Shown: positions 1 through 8,726 of the stretch, in pieces
How positions within the stretch are numbered: the stretch's first letter is position 1
Layout: every line of letters begins with the position of its first letter
Source: Paenibacillus piri
GTDB taxonomy: Bacteria > Bacillota > Bacilli > Paenibacillales > NBRC-103111
Assembly: GCF_004354045.1 (NCBI RefSeq)
Contig: NZ_SMRT01000001.1
Span: forward strand, 1 to 64,000
Length of the DNA: 64,000 nt
Reading direction: 5' to 3'
Position numbers and translations under genes: made by a program
Notes under the pieces: model-generated
Databases searched by the model: none
What the model was told of the DNA's origin: nothing
The model's input: the letters and a program-made list of their open reading frames with translations, nothing else

Positions 1-342
1 TAACCGCAACTTGCGGAATTTCGTCAGCGAACTCGGATCGATGACCGGGTCCTCCGGCGCCATGTCGAGAAAGTATTTAAACGACAAGTCATACCGAGAG
101 CGCTCGACGATATCTACGTCAGACAACTCGAATATGGCTTTTAATAGGAGATACTTGAACATGCGGATCGGATCGATCGCATTGCGACCGTTGTCTAAAC
201 AGTATTTATCTTTCAATTCATCGTATATGAAAGTAAAGTCCACCAGATCGTTGATTTGGCGCAACATATTGTCCTTTGGCACGACGATGTCATATAACCT
301 TGCATATGGACTTAAAACCATTAATTGTTGTTGCCGAATCAT
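1..342 (-). CDS. IS1182-family transposase, N-terminal part (cut by window edge)
   Basis: Read on the minus strand from an ATG at 342, the frame is open to the window edge for 114 codons. It begins MIRQQQLMVLSPYARLYDIV and carries DGRNAIDPIRMFKYLLLK-like and PEDPVIDPSSLTKFRKLR-like stretches (here DNGRNAIDP and PVIDPSSLTKFRK). These are typical of the DUF772 N-terminal domain of IS1182-type DDE transposases. The catalytic core would lie outside the window, so whether the element is intact cannot be judged. The family is well recognised; the exact IS type is not. Confidence 0.85.
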   Translation of the reverse strand, partial: MIRQQQLMVLSPYARLYDIVVPKDNMLRQINDLVDFTFIYDELKDKYCLDNGRNAIDPIRMFKYLLLKAIFELSDVDIVERSRYDLSFKYFLDMAPEDPVIDPSSLTKFRKLRL

Positions 343-382
343 TCGATCACCCGCTCTTCATGATGCTTTAATTATAAGCGAA

Positions 383-455
383 AAGAGGCACAGCCTGCTC
401 AATTTTCTTGAGGGACTGTACCTCTTATAGATGATACGGACTTTTTCAGTGGCCT
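383..455. mobile_element. Leader hairpin and probable outer end of the IS1182 element
   Basis: Upstream of the transposase start, 383-426 folds into a long imperfect hairpin (AAGAGG.ACAG pairing with CTGT.CCTCTT, and CTCA with TTGAG around an ATTTTC loop). Such a stem just inside an IS end would limit read-through into the transposase. The segment GGACTTTTTCAGTGGCC at 438-454 looks like a terminal inverted repeat. The matching right end is outside the window, so the boundary is inferred. Confidence 0.5.
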
Positions 456-586
456 CTCCCGAAGGAAAGAGGGTTTTGAGGGTGCGGAGGATATTAATTA
501 CACGGGTATCGTGATTTAATATCCGTAACTAATTATATCCTTATCCCCTAATAAAATGACTCGTAGCATGACTATTACTCACATTG

Positions 587-697
587 TTAGATCCAAGAAC
601 GGGAAACGATAACAAGGAGAATAAACAACACCAGAATCACACCAGTTGAAGTAAAGAAACCGCCACAGCTACGTCCAATACCTCCCAAATCGCTCAT
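587..697 (-). CDS. YjcZ-like small membrane protein (36 aa)
   Basis: A 36-residue frame starts at ATG 697 behind a clear GGAGGCT ribosome site at 704-710. The product has a glycine/serine-rich head (MSDLGGIGRSCGG) followed by one hydrophobic segment of about 15 residues (VILVLFILLVIV) and a short tail. This is the layout of the YjcZ family of tiny sporulation-associated membrane proteins of Bacilli. No neighbour suggests a partner. A transmembrane span is likely; the function is unknown. The family call rests on layout and composition, not on an alignment. Confidence 0.65.
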   Translation of the reverse strand: MSDLGGIGRSCGGFFTSTGVILVLFILLVIVSRSWI

Positions 698-1036
698 AGT
701 TTCAGCCTCCTTTCTATCTAGCTTGTGTATTTTATGGATTTATGGTGTTTCGAGATTGGACTGTTCAGAAAATCAGGCTTTTGTAAGGGAATATATATCG
801 TTCCATATTTGTAAGATTTACATAAGATATGATCAAGGTCATCCCCAGCTGACCCCCTCCTTTCTAACTGCTGAGTAGACGGTTGCATTCATTGAACCGT
901 CTATTTGGCATTTTACTCTAAAATAAAAGCCCTCGATCCCGAAGGGAAGAGGGGTTAAATCATACCTTACTACGGCGACCGGTTGCGGCAAATAGGGACT
1001 CCCTACATTAAGCTACGAAGAACGATAGCACGATAG

Positions 1037-1059
1037 CAGCTGCTGGGGCAGCTGTTTTT
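1037..1059 (+). terminator. Short perfect hairpin plus T-run
   Basis: CAGCTGC and GCAGCTG form a perfect 7 bp stem around TGGG, followed by five T. No plus-strand gene is seen directly upstream. From 698 to 1172 I see no gene, only this hairpin and the one at 1095. Confidence 0.4.
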
Positions 1060-1094
1060 ATCCGATAAGTCGTAATCGGATAAACTCGAAGAAA

Positions 1095-1122
1095 CGGCAG
1101 CCGGCATAAAGGCTGTCGTTTT
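1095..1122 (+). terminator. Candidate terminator hairpin downstream of the hydrolase
   Basis: CGGCAGCC pairs with GGCTGTCG (one G-T pair) across GGCATAAA, then TTTT. It lies just past the 3' end of the minus-strand hydrolase; the opposite strand also has a short T-rich tail, so it may serve that gene. Confidence 0.4.
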
Positions 1123-1172
1123 CTCAGCTTGCCTGTCGTCATGCTCTTGCGGTTCCTGCGGTGAGGCGTTCA

Positions 1173-1964
1173 TCACCGCGCAGTCCCTACGAACTCCCGC
1201 ATCAGCTGATTGAACTTGTCGCGTTCGTCGTAGAACGAGCCGTGGCCGCTGTACATGAACGGCACGAGCCGCGAATGGGGAATTTTCCGATGCATCTCCT
1301 CCGCCTGGCTGAACGGAATGACCTGGTCGTGAATACCATGCACGATTAGCGTCGGCAACTGGATGCGAGACAGGTCGGCATTCAAATCGAAGTCTCGCAG
1401 CATGACGATGATCGCGGCCGTCGACCAGCCGGCGGCCTGCATGCCCATCCGATTGAACCAGTCCGAGAATGGCTTGGTGATGTACCGGAAGAAGAAAATG
1501 TCCGTCACACCGAGCATCATGTTCGCCCGGTCGTTCAACGTCTCCTTCAGCAGCTGTGCGGCCGTCTCCTTGGTGAAGCCGCGCGGCGCCGCTGCGTCGA
1601 TCAGCACGAGCTTGGATACGCCGCCGCCATTGTACCGTACGACGTATTTGATCGCGATCGCGCCTCCGGTTGAATGTCCGGCGAGCACGAAATCTTTCAA
1701 TTGCAGCTCCTCGACGACGGCGCGGATATCGTCCGCAAGCCGATCTAAATTATAGCCGCCGTAGGGCCGATCCGACTTGCCGAAGCCACGCCAGTCGATG
1801 CCGATACAGCGGTAGCCCATGCCCGGCAGTACGTCGAACTGATATTCGAACTGGTCATGGTTGAGCGGCCAGCCATGAAGAAACACGATCGTCTTGCTTC
1901 CTGCCGGGTTGATGTCTTCCACGTAGAGCTTTACCCCCGGCTCTACCGTTACGTAGTATCCCAC
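1173..1964 (-). CDS. Alpha/beta hydrolase (chloroperoxidase/esterase type)
   Basis: 263 residues from a GTG start with CGGAGG upstream. The fold's landmarks are in order: oxyanion-hole region FLHGWPLNHDQFE near residue 28, nucleophile elbow AGHSTGG near 95, acid residue in VHGIHDQVIP near 210, and the catalytic histidine in YSGHGSF near 241. The G-H-S-T-G-G elbow and lid are most like the non-haem chloroperoxidase/arylesterase branch. It is a single cytoplasmic gene with no operon partner, so the substrate is unknown. No signal peptide is seen. Confidence 0.85.
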   Translation of the reverse strand: MGYYVTVEPGVKLYVEDINPAGSKTIVFLHGWPLNHDQFEYQFDVLPGMGYRCIGIDWRGFGKSDRPYGGYNLDRLADDIRAVVEELQLKDFVLAGHSTGGAIAIKYVVRYNGGGVSKLVLIDAAAPRGFTKETAAQLLKETLNDRANMMLGVTDIFFFRYITKPFSDWFNRMGMQAAGWSTAAIIVMLRDFDLNADLSRIQLPTLIVHGIHDQVIPFSQAEEMHRKIPHSRLVPFMYSGHGSFYDERDKFNQLMREFVGTAR

Positions 1965-2214
1965 TGTCGATGCCTCCGCGAATCAAAATCCTTTCCCGAT
2001 AGGATATGCGCTCAGCGCCCAAACGTGAATGCTCGCCGGCTGCGCCGCTGTATGCGTTTTTTGAAAAAGTAACGTTATGCATAAGGAATTTAAAGAAATG
2101 CTGAATTAACCGGTCATAGAAAATGCTAGGTCATTACGCTAACGGATACGATAGTTGAATAATAAAGCGTCAGTCAATTGCGTTATTTTCACCGGACATG
2201 TTCTGGTCTAGCAG

Positions 2215-2249
2215 AATGACCATAGAAGCTAATGCGCTCTCTGGTCATT
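2215..2249 (-). terminator. Hairpin after the mraY-like gene
   Basis: AATGACCA (2215-2222) and TGGTCATT (2242-2249) form a perfect 8 bp stem just past the stop of the minus-strand gene. The T-run is weak. The rest of 1965-2254 shows no gene. Confidence 0.4.
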
Positions 2250-2254
2250 TTACA

Positions 2255-3208
2255 CTATAATATGTACTTCCATATAAGCCAGGATATGAATGCTGATAAC
2301 CAAGAGATGAATCCAAAAACCATGACGATTTTATTTTCACTCCATCCATATTTCAAGCTAAAGTGATAATGAATGGGTGCCATTCTAAATATCCTCAGTT
2401 TAGTTTTCTTGTAATACCATACTTGCAGCATAACGGATAACTGCTCGGCCAGATAAACCGAAAATAATATGGGGATCAAAATCTCGACCTTTTCTATAAC
2501 AGCTAAAAAGGCGAGAGATCCTCCAATCGCAAGAGAGCCTGTATCTCCCATAAATGCTTTCGCAGGATAAATATTATATATAAATAGCCCTAACAAACTG
2601 CCAATCATCACTAGTGAAAAACTCTGGACTTCAATTTTCTCCGATATCGCAAAGAAGAAAAAGAATGTTGGAATTGCCACATTTATAAGTAGTCCGTCGA
2701 GCCCATCCGTAAAATTTATTGCATTGGCTGACCCTACAATAAATAACATCGTTAGAACTAGATAAACGGAAATTGGCAGGTTGATTGAGAATCCCTTCAA
2801 TACAAAAATTTCTGAACTTAAATTGAACTGGAATAGAAGTACAATAAGCAAAATGGTTGTAAATGCGAATTGAAATATCAGTTTTGTTTTCCCGGATATA
2901 CCTGAAGGGTCCTGAAAAGCTGCCTTCTTAAAATCGTCCATAAAGCCTAATAGACTAAATAAAGCAAAAGTTGTTCCAATAAAAAGAACCAATGGTTTTG
3001 GATGGAAGTACATCGATGTTACTACTCCAACAAGTAGGATAATACCTGCCATAAGTGGAGTGCCACGTTTGGCCTGATGTTCCGGAGGCAGCACCGCCCT
3101 AATTGGTTGCGTTAGATTCAAACTGCGTAACCCCCAAATTAATAAAGGGGTTAATATGGCAACAAGCAGGAACGAAATTCCCAGAGCACTCAATAATGAA
3201 GCCTCCAT
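2255..3208 (-). CDS. mraY: MraY-type phospho-N-acetylmuramoyl-pentapeptide-transferase paralogue
   Basis: 317 residues, start ATG 3208 behind AAGGAGAA. MraY transfers phospho-MurNAc-pentapeptide to undecaprenyl phosphate at the membrane to make lipid I. Family motifs are present: KRGTPLMAG near 48, GFMDDF near 88, ANAINFTDGLDGL near 162, FMGDTGSLAIGG near 220 and a C-terminal APIHYHF loop, where most MraY have HHHF. About ten hydrophobic segments fit the family. No mur, fts or dcw genes flank it, so it is probably an extra copy or a specialised one. It is visibly more AT-rich than the catabolic genes on its right, which hints at acquisition. Confidence 0.85.
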   Translation of the reverse strand: MEASLLSALGISFLLVAILTPLLIWGLRSLNLTQPIRAVLPPEHQAKRGTPLMAGIILLVGVVTSMYFHPKPLVLFIGTTFALFSLLGFMDDFKKAAFQDPSGISGKTKLIFQFAFTTILLIVLLFQFNLSSEIFVLKGFSINLPISVYLVLTMLFIVGSANAINFTDGLDGLLINVAIPTFFFFFAISEKIEVQSFSLVMIGSLLGLFIYNIYPAKAFMGDTGSLAIGGSLAFLAVIEKVEILIPILFSVYLAEQLSVMLQVWYYKKTKLRIFRMAPIHYHFSLKYGWSENKIVMVFGFISWLSAFISWLIWKYIL

Positions 3209-3431
3209 TGGATCGGTTCTCCTTTTAAAAACTTAATTATTGACGACTCCATTACAGTTAGAGTTGTCCAATAAGTGTAATTATAGCCTTTTAATCAGCA
3301 AAAAAATAAGAAGAAAGCATACAATTAATTTCCTATATTCACAAAAAATAACAGGGAAAACTCGGTTACCACTAATTGCATTTGCTATTTCAGAAGGAGA
3401 TCGATTCTACCTGCAAGGTCTAGAGCCGGAG

Positions 3432-4076
3432 ATGGAATTTGAAGGACAGCGTTGGGTTCGTCTCGCCAGCCTGTATCCGGAAACCATCGACTTTGTCGTT
3501 TTTTATTGTTATGGCGAACTGGTATACACCAATTACGTGGAACCGTTTACTGTCAACTTCGACTCTAACTGGAGGCAATTAGCTTGGAAGGTGCGTCCCG
3601 GCGACCAGGAGTGGAAGGCAGTCGTACATTTGAAGAATGGTGAGGTTTTGGAGCGTAGGGCTGAAGAACAACGGCGCTTTGTTGCGTCCAATCTGTCAAG
3701 TGTGGCTTCGTGCTATGTCCTTGCAACCAACGGGGGACATCCATTTCCGTTTGCAATTTACTCGGATGAGCAGCCGGTTGGTTTTGTTATGTTGGCTTAT
3801 GGAATCACCGGATACGAAGAACCGTCAATCGCAGATGACAACTATTGCATCATGCGACTGATGATTGACAAGCAATACCAGAACCGGGGTTATGGTTGGG
3901 AAGCCATGAAAAAAATCTTGGAATTTATCCGCACCTTTCCGGCAGGGCAAGCACATTACTGCTGGATCCCTTATAAACCCGATAACGTCGCTGCCAAAAA
4001 GCTTTATGAAAGCTTCGGCTTCCGTGACAACGGCGAAATCTTCAACAACGAATCAATAACCGTATTGAGACTCTGA
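3432..4076 (+). CDS. GNAT N-acetyltransferase (BltD-like)
   Basis: The C-terminal ~110 residues are a clear GNAT domain: PFAIYSDEQPVGFVMLAYG, then MRLMIDKQYQNRGYGWEAM with the acetyl-CoA loop (R/Q-x-x-G-x-G), then NVAAKKLYESFGFRDNGE. This resembles spermine/spermidine acetyltransferases such as BltD. The frame is open back to a TTG at 3240, but that stretch is AT-rich and Lys/Arg-rich and has no good ribosome site. I therefore placed the start at ATG 3432 (214 aa), itself without a strong site. The ~85 residues before the GNAT core are not recognised. The acceptor substrate is unknown. Confidence 0.7.
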   Translation: MEFEGQRWVRLASLYPETIDFVVFYCYGELVYTNYVEPFTVNFDSNWRQLAWKVRPGDQEWKAVVHLKNGEVLERRAEEQRRFVASNLSSVASCYVLATNGGHPFPFAIYSDEQPVGFVMLAYGITGYEEPSIADDNYCIMRLMIDKQYQNRGYGWEAMKKILEFIRTFPAGQAHYCWIPYKPDNVAAKKLYESFGFRDNGEIFNNESITVLRL

Positions 4077-4238
4077 CGAGGGGCTTCATCGGGAATTTCC
4101 GATATGCTTGCCAGTTGCCGAAATAGTAGTCTCCACAAATCCTTTTTTTGAAAAAATTTTTCTCATACTATCCTCTTCTACTATATGTTGTTGTGATATT
4201 ATATATATGTTACTACATATAGATGTGGAAGTGAAAAG

Positions 4239-4559
4239 ATGGATACGAAGGAATTTCAACAATGGGTAGAAAACTTTTATCAAAAAAGGGGATGGGCAGA
4301 TTATGGTCCATTCATTCGAATGGGATTTTTAATGGAAGAGGCAGGAGAAGTCGCAAGAGTGGTTCGTTCTCTAGAAATCGGTAGAGATCGTCCCGACGAA
4401 ACAACTAAACGAACAGAGGAATTAAAGCAGGAACTGACAGAGGAACTGGGAGATGTACTCAGCAACCTGATTATTCTGGCTAATATGTATCATGTCAGTA
4501 TGGATGATATAATGGAGACTCATGTAAGAAAGTTAAAACTACGGTTTCGTAATGAATAA
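4239..4559 (+). CDS. MazG-like nucleotide pyrophosphohydrolase
   Basis: 106 residues from ATG 4239. Two acidic Mg-binding motifs mark an all-alpha NTP pyrophosphohydrolase: EEAGEVARVVR near 32 and EELGDVLSNLI near 70. Single-domain proteins of this size hydrolyse non-canonical or excess NTPs to NMP plus pyrophosphate. The gene stands alone at the right end of the AT-rich block and is followed by a good terminator. The exact nucleotide preference cannot be told from sequence. Confidence 0.85.
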   Translation: MDTKEFQQWVENFYQKRGWADYGPFIRMGFLMEEAGEVARVVRSLEIGRDRPDETTKRTEELKQELTEELGDVLSNLIILANMYHVSMDDIMETHVRKLKLRFRNE

Positions 4560-4640
4560 CCACATGAAAAGAACAGCTTTGAACCAACGGGACTGAAATC
4601 AGGGGCTTTGTTGCACTAACGGGAGAACGTTTGTTCAACA

Positions 4641-4685
4641 AAACAGCGGCAGTCTAGGACTTCTCGTCCAGGCTTCCGCTGTTTT
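4641..4685 (+). terminator. Rho-independent terminator
   Basis: AAACAGCGG at 4641 pairs with CCGCTGTTT at 4676-4684, followed by TCT. It lies between the mazG-like gene and the convergent lhgO gene and could serve both. Confidence 0.7.
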
Positions 4686-4760
4686 CTGTCCAGTACTTTA
4701 TTTTCCTTGAACAACGACGATCCGTAAAATAAATAATGAGTGCGAAATGACGTCCGGCAG

Positions 4761-5945
4761 CTAATAATGAAGATTGTTGGCTATAAACTTGCCGATCTGG
4801 ATTGACGCTGTAGCGGCCGGAGACGGGGCATTGCAGACATGGACGCTGTTTTTCCCGTGAACAATATGAAAATCGTCCACCAGACCGCCATCCGGTTTTA
4901 AGGCTTGAGCCCTTACCCCGGCCGGAGCCGGGATGAGATCCTTGCCTTCGATTTCCGGAATAAGCTGCTGAAGACTGCTCACAAAAGCCGCTTTGCTGAA
5001 GGAACGGACCATTTCATTCATCCCTTCCTTCCAATACTTCCCCGCCAGCTTCCAAAAGCCCGGGTAGCTCATCGTTTCGGCAAAATCCTGGATGGAAAAG
5101 TCGGTTTTCCGGTAGCCTTCGCGCTTGAAGCTGAGGACGGCGTTCGGCCCCGCTTCCACATGCCCTCCGATCATTCTTGTAAAATGAACGCCGAGGAAAG
5201 GGAACGAAGGGTTGGGAACCGGATAAATCAGATGCTTGACCAGATGCCGTTTCTCCGGAACCAATTCATAATATTCGCCGCGGAAAGGGACGATCTTCAT
5301 ATCCGGCACCATGCCTGTGCTCCGGACAATCCGGTCGCTATGGAGCCCTGCGCAATTGATCATCTTCCTGGCCGTAAACGATCCGCGGTTCGTTTCGATC
5401 GCGACTTGATCGCCGCTTTCCTTAATGCGTCCAGCTTTCGTATTGAGCAGCAGCTCGCCGCCCCGTTGTTCGATAATCGCCGCGAACGTTTCCGATACCT
5501 GCTTATAATTCACGATGCCCGCCGCAGGCACGCGAATCGCGCCAAGCCCTCGGACATGAGGCTCGATCTCTGCGAGCTCTTCGGTGCTGATTCTGGAAAT
5601 AGCGAGACCGTTATCGATGCCCCGCTTGTACAAGTTATTCAACAGCGGCAGCTCTTCTTTATGAGTAGCGACAATCACTTTCCCGCATAAATCATGCTCG
5701 ATGCCGTATTTCCGGCAAAATTCGACCATCGATAAGTTGCCTTCTCGGGCGAATCTGGCTTTGAAGCTCCCCGGCTTGTAATAAATACCGGAATGGATCA
5801 CGCCGCTGTTATGGCCGGTCTGCTGCTTGGCCCAAGTGTCGTCCTTTTCCATGACGAGCAGCTTCAAATTCGGATCGCTGTCTAACAGAGCCATCGCGGT
5901 GGAGAGACCTACGATCCCTCCGCCTATGATGATGTAATCATACAT
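4761..5945 (-). CDS. lhgO: L-2-hydroxyglutarate oxidase/dehydrogenase
   Basis: About 394 residues. FAD-dependent oxidation of L-2-hydroxyglutarate to 2-oxoglutarate. The N-terminus has the dinucleotide fold IIIGGGIVGLSTA, followed by the family signature TGHNSGVIHSGIYY near 45-58. It also has PFRGEYYEL, the FPFLGVHFTR region and APAGVRAQAL near the C-terminus, all typical of LhgO/L2HGDH. Start chosen at ATG 5945 because GGAG sits about nine bases upstream; a TTG at 5960 would overlap that site. It lies 28 bases after the glutarate hydroxylase gene, whose product is its substrate. Together they turn glutarate into 2-oxoglutarate. Confidence 0.92.
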   Translation of the reverse strand: MYDYIIIGGGIVGLSTAMALLDSDPNLKLLVMEKDDTWAKQQTGHNSGVIHSGIYYKPGSFKARFAREGNLSMVEFCRKYGIEHDLCGKVIVATHKEELPLLNNLYKRGIDNGLAISRISTEELAEIEPHVRGLGAIRVPAAGIVNYKQVSETFAAIIEQRGGELLLNTKAGRIKESGDQVAIETNRGSFTARKMINCAGLHSDRIVRSTGMVPDMKIVPFRGEYYELVPEKRHLVKHLIYPVPNPSFPFLGVHFTRMIGGHVEAGPNAVLSFKREGYRKTDFSIQDFAETMSYPGFWKLAGKYWKEGMNEMVRSFSKAAFVSSLQQLIPEIEGKDLIPAPAGVRAQALKPDGGLVDDFHIVHGKNSVHVCNAPSPAATASIQIGKFIANNLHY

Positions 5946-5973
5946 CCCCATCAACTCCAACTTGTAAATAATG

Positions 5974-6885
5974 TTACGACCGGGCGAACTCCCCGCGAAT
6001 ACGCATCAATTCCCTGTACAGCTCCGTGTTCTTCTCGAACGCCGCGCGCCCATGCATCCAGAACAGGTTGTTCAGCATGACCAGATCGCCTTCCGGCAGG
6101 GAGAGAGCTCCGGTTGCGGGGCTGGCTTCCAGCGCCTCGGACATATTCATCAAATATTCGGACTGTTCTATACTCTCAGGATAAGCGAATTGGTCGATAA
6201 AGCAAATACACGGTTTATTGTTTACTTTGAAAAAGGTTTCACGATGAACCGTTTGCGACACATTTTTACTCGACGGCGATTTGTAGGTGAACTTGTGGCT
6301 GGCTAACGGATGGTTCGCATATTGATCCAGCTCCTCCCAATCGTCGAGATGAAGCAGCCGCGATTCGCCGCCTACCGCATTTCTTTCCTCCATCTTCATC
6401 ATCAGCAGCCAGTCCGTAGGCTCATCGACGAAAGTGCCGTCCGTATGCAAAGTAAACAAGCGGTATGCCTGACGCAAGTACGAATCGCTGTTATCCGTGT
6501 CTTTGACAACAAATCTCGCATAGTACGTACCCGACATCGCGTCGAAATTGGCCGGACCGACCAGGTGGGAAACGGCAGTGCCGAACTTCACATAATCGTC
6601 CAGCTTCGCCGTTTGTCCCTGAACACCGATCGTAAAGCCGCCGGACTCACGGTCATTCAAGATGCCGCGCACGGTTTCGAGAAAGCTGTGCCCCAGCAAT
6701 TCGCGCAGCTTGCCTGCCATAATGTAGCGGAAGTAGGGGGTATATTCAAGATGCTGAACGTTTGTCGTACCGTATTCCTGTAAAAACTGCCGAATAACGC
6801 CGTTGTCGAGCTCGATGTGGTACAGACGCTTATGACCCGGATGTGCAACAACCTTATAACCTGCTTGTGTTTGAATGAATGACAT
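5974..6885 (-). CDS. glaH: Glutarate 2-hydroxylase (CsiD/GlaH), Fe(II)/2-oxoglutarate dioxygenase
   Basis: 303 residues from ATG 6885 (GGAGGG eight bases upstream; E. coli CsiD is about 325). It hydroxylates glutarate to L-2-hydroxyglutarate with consumption of O2 and 2-oxoglutarate. Family-specific stretches are clear: FTLHTDGTFVDEPTDWLLMM with the iron ligands H147 and D149, RLLHLDDWEEL, FIDQFAYPE and VMLNNLFWMHGR with the distal ligand H278. Lies between DUF4387 and lhgO with 28 base gaps on both sides, so one transcript is likely. In known systems CsiD works with LhgO in lysine/glutarate catabolism. Confidence 0.92.
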   Translation of the reverse strand: MSFIQTQAGYKVVAHPGHKRLYHIELDNGVIRQFLQEYGTTNVQHLEYTPYFRYIMAGKLRELLGHSFLETVRGILNDRESGGFTIGVQGQTAKLDDYVKFGTAVSHLVGPANFDAMSGTYYARFVVKDTDNSDSYLRQAYRLFTLHTDGTFVDEPTDWLLMMKMEERNAVGGESRLLHLDDWEELDQYANHPLASHKFTYKSPSSKNVSQTVHRETFFKVNNKPCICFIDQFAYPESIEQSEYLMNMSEALEASPATGALSLPEGDLVMLNNLFWMHGRAAFEKNTELYRELMRIRGEFARS

Positions 6886-6913
6886 GGACATTCCCTCCAA
6901 ATATAAATTGAAT

Positions 6914-7237
6914 TTAATTCACAGGTATTTCGATATCCAGAAGCGGAGCATATTGCTGGCAGCCGAAGATGTCTCTCTCGCCGGGGCTGCCGCTTGGCGC
7001 AGAACGGTATATGGTAAATTTAATGGCGAATGCAGGATCGTATTCCACAAAATCGCAAATTCGATCTTCAGGCAAGCTGTATAGGGCGGCCATCGCCGCT
7101 TTTGTAATGCGTCCGCTGTTTTTGACCAGCTCGTAGTTTTGACGTTCGCGAAAAATGATGTCGAAGGTGATTTTATCGGTACCGGCATTTTTACTGCGGA
7201 TCGTCTTTGCCAAATCAATCAGTTTCTTGGATTCCAA
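6914..7237 (-). CDS. DUF4387 family protein (small partner of the DUF1446 protein)
   Basis: 107 residues from a TTG at 7237 with GGGAGG eight bases upstream. It begins LESKKLIDLAKTIRSKNAGTDK-like (KTIRSKNAG, TFDIIFR, NYELVKNSG) and continues through FVEYDPAFAIKFTIYR and GERDIFGCQQYAPLLDIEI. This is the DUF4387 family, which commonly follows a DUF1446/AtuA-type gene, as here with a 29 base gap. Its biochemical role is not established; subunit partnership with the upstream gene is inference from repeated co-occurrence. Confidence 0.8.
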   Translation of the reverse strand: MESKKLIDLAKTIRSKNAGTDKITFDIIFRERQNYELVKNSGRITKAAMAALYSLPEDRICDFVEYDPAFAIKFTIYRSAPSGSPGERDIFGCQQYAPLLDIEIPVN

Positions 7238-7266
7238 GGTGATTCCCTCCCGTAATGTTCTTCCTG

Positions 7267-8640
7267 TTAGTTGCCAACCTCGATCATGCGTACATCGAAC
7301 AGCTCCAGCGGATCGTCGACCGGGATGACATGGTTCAGCGTCCATTCGTACGCAGGCGTACATCTGAGCATTTCATCCACGACGAACGAGGCCGTTCCCG
7401 CCGTACCTTTCACCTCGGGAAGTCTGGCATAAAAAATTTGCCGGGTAGCCATCAAAGTAACCTGCTCGGCCAGTTCCTTCGTCTCGGCTACGCCTTCAAC
7501 GACTACGCAAAGCTCATGCGATTTAAAATCTTTGACCGGCTCCATCTCGCCCATGACGCCGTCTTTGCCGAAAATTTTATAATCGATAAAATATTCTCTG
7601 CCTGCAGCCATCTCGGCCACCTGATTTTTAGACCATTCGATTACTTTGTCTATATGTTTAATGGAGTAGGGATCGCGAATTCCGGCAATACCGATGTACT
7701 TCTCGCCAACCTTGCCCGCGCCTTCCAGCTTAACCTTGATCTTGCCGTCGATGGGAACGAACTCGGGTCCGGTAATGCGGCATGTTTTTTCATCGTACTG
7801 CTCATAATGACAATTGGTCATATCCAGCATACCGCCGGCAAAATATTCAAAGAACGGGTTCGATCTTTCATACATCGCGTGTCCTGCGACAGAAGCTACG
7901 GTACAACGTTGATCCGGGTGCATCGCCGTCACTTTTACATCTTCATGCGAAATAGTTCCGATCACGGATTCTTTGGCTGCATACGGTTCGGCGCAGAAGG
8001 AAGCGCATTCCAGCACCTTGCCCAAATAGTAGGACAGATGCTCCGGGTAACCTTCGCGAATGGCAGGGGCCGCAAAGATGGCCGCATCGCTCGAACGTCC
8101 GCCGATAATGACGTCCGCTCCCATATCCAACGCTTTGATGAACGGGTGCACGCCGGCAACGGCGACAATCCGGTCTGTCTTATCGAGCTCGGAGAGTGTC
8201 AGGCTGCTTCTGCCATCCAATCCTTCAATCTGAACGCCGTCCCGGATTTTGCCGCGGACATACTCTTTATCCACCTCCGAGTAAAAATAGGCCAGCTTGA
8301 AGTTCGCCAGACTATGCTTCTTGGCCAAATCTTTAATAATCTGCACGTACATATCAACGCGGCTGTTCGAGCCTGTATCTCCCGACGAACCGATGATCAT
8401 CGGGACGCCTTGCTCTCTGGCCGCCAGCAGCATGAGCTCCAAATCATGCACCTGCCAGTCGTACATTCCGACCGATTTGTCCGCGCCAAGCGGAGCGGGG
8501 CCGATATCGTCGCTTCCTGAATCGCAGCAGTAGTAATCCGGCTTCGTTGCCGCCCCCAGCTTGAAGCTTTCTTCTTTTGTAGGAGCAAAGCCCAGGTGAC
8601 CGTTCGGACTAATGATGCGTAGTTGTTTGTTTGTGCTCAT
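7267..8640 (-). CDS. DUF1446 / AtuA-like acyclic terpene utilisation family protein
   Basis: 457 residues from ATG 8640 with GTGAGG about eleven bases upstream. The N-terminal half shows family stretches such as DYYCCDSGSDDIGP near 39, IIGSSGDTGSNSRVD near 85 and ADVIIGGRSSDAAIFA near 180. The C-terminal half has the ITGPEF and GIRDPYSIKHID regions. AtuA-like proteins are linked to acyclic terpene and acyl-CoA catabolism, but the reaction is not settled. Here it heads a four-gene unit with DUF4387, glutarate hydroxylase and L-2-HG oxidase, so it probably acts on a precursor that ends up as glutarate or enters beside it. It has its own promoter and operator copies. Confidence 0.85.
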   Translation of the reverse strand: MSTNKQLRIISPNGHLGFAPTKEESFKLGAATKPDYYCCDSGSDDIGPAPLGADKSVGMYDWQVHDLELMLLAAREQGVPMIIGSSGDTGSNSRVDMYVQIIKDLAKKHSLANFKLAYFYSEVDKEYVRGKIRDGVQIEGLDGRSSLTLSELDKTDRIVAVAGVHPFIKALDMGADVIIGGRSSDAAIFAAPAIREGYPEHLSYYLGKVLECASFCAEPYAAKESVIGTISHEDVKVTAMHPDQRCTVASVAGHAMYERSNPFFEYFAGGMLDMTNCHYEQYDEKTCRITGPEFVPIDGKIKVKLEGAGKVGEKYIGIAGIRDPYSIKHIDKVIEWSKNQVAEMAAGREYFIDYKIFGKDGVMGEMEPVKDFKSHELCVVVEGVAETKELAEQVTLMATRQIFYARLPEVKGTAGTASFVVDEMLRCTPAYEWTLNHVIPVDDPLELFDVRMIEVGN

Positions 8641-8666
8641 TGCAGTATCCACCTCACTAAGTTGTT

Positions 8667-8726
8667 ATTACTTGTTATAACCAGTTGTTATGCACCAATC
8701 CTAGCTCATTCTTTCCCGCCTGTCAA
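8667..8726 (-). promoter_or_regulatory. Promoter and tandem GntR operator candidates of the DUF1446-lhgO unit
   Basis: On the minus strand a TTGACA (8721-8726), a 17 base spacer and TAGGAT (8698-8703) make a good promoter. Just downstream lie two overlapping imperfect inverted repeats, ATAACCAGTTGT at 8677-8688 and ATTACTTGTTAT at 8667-8678. Both fit the pattern ATWAC-NN-GTWRT, shared with the transporter and gntR promoters at 14.6 and 14.8 kb. The position after the -10 suggests repression. Confidence 0.65.
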
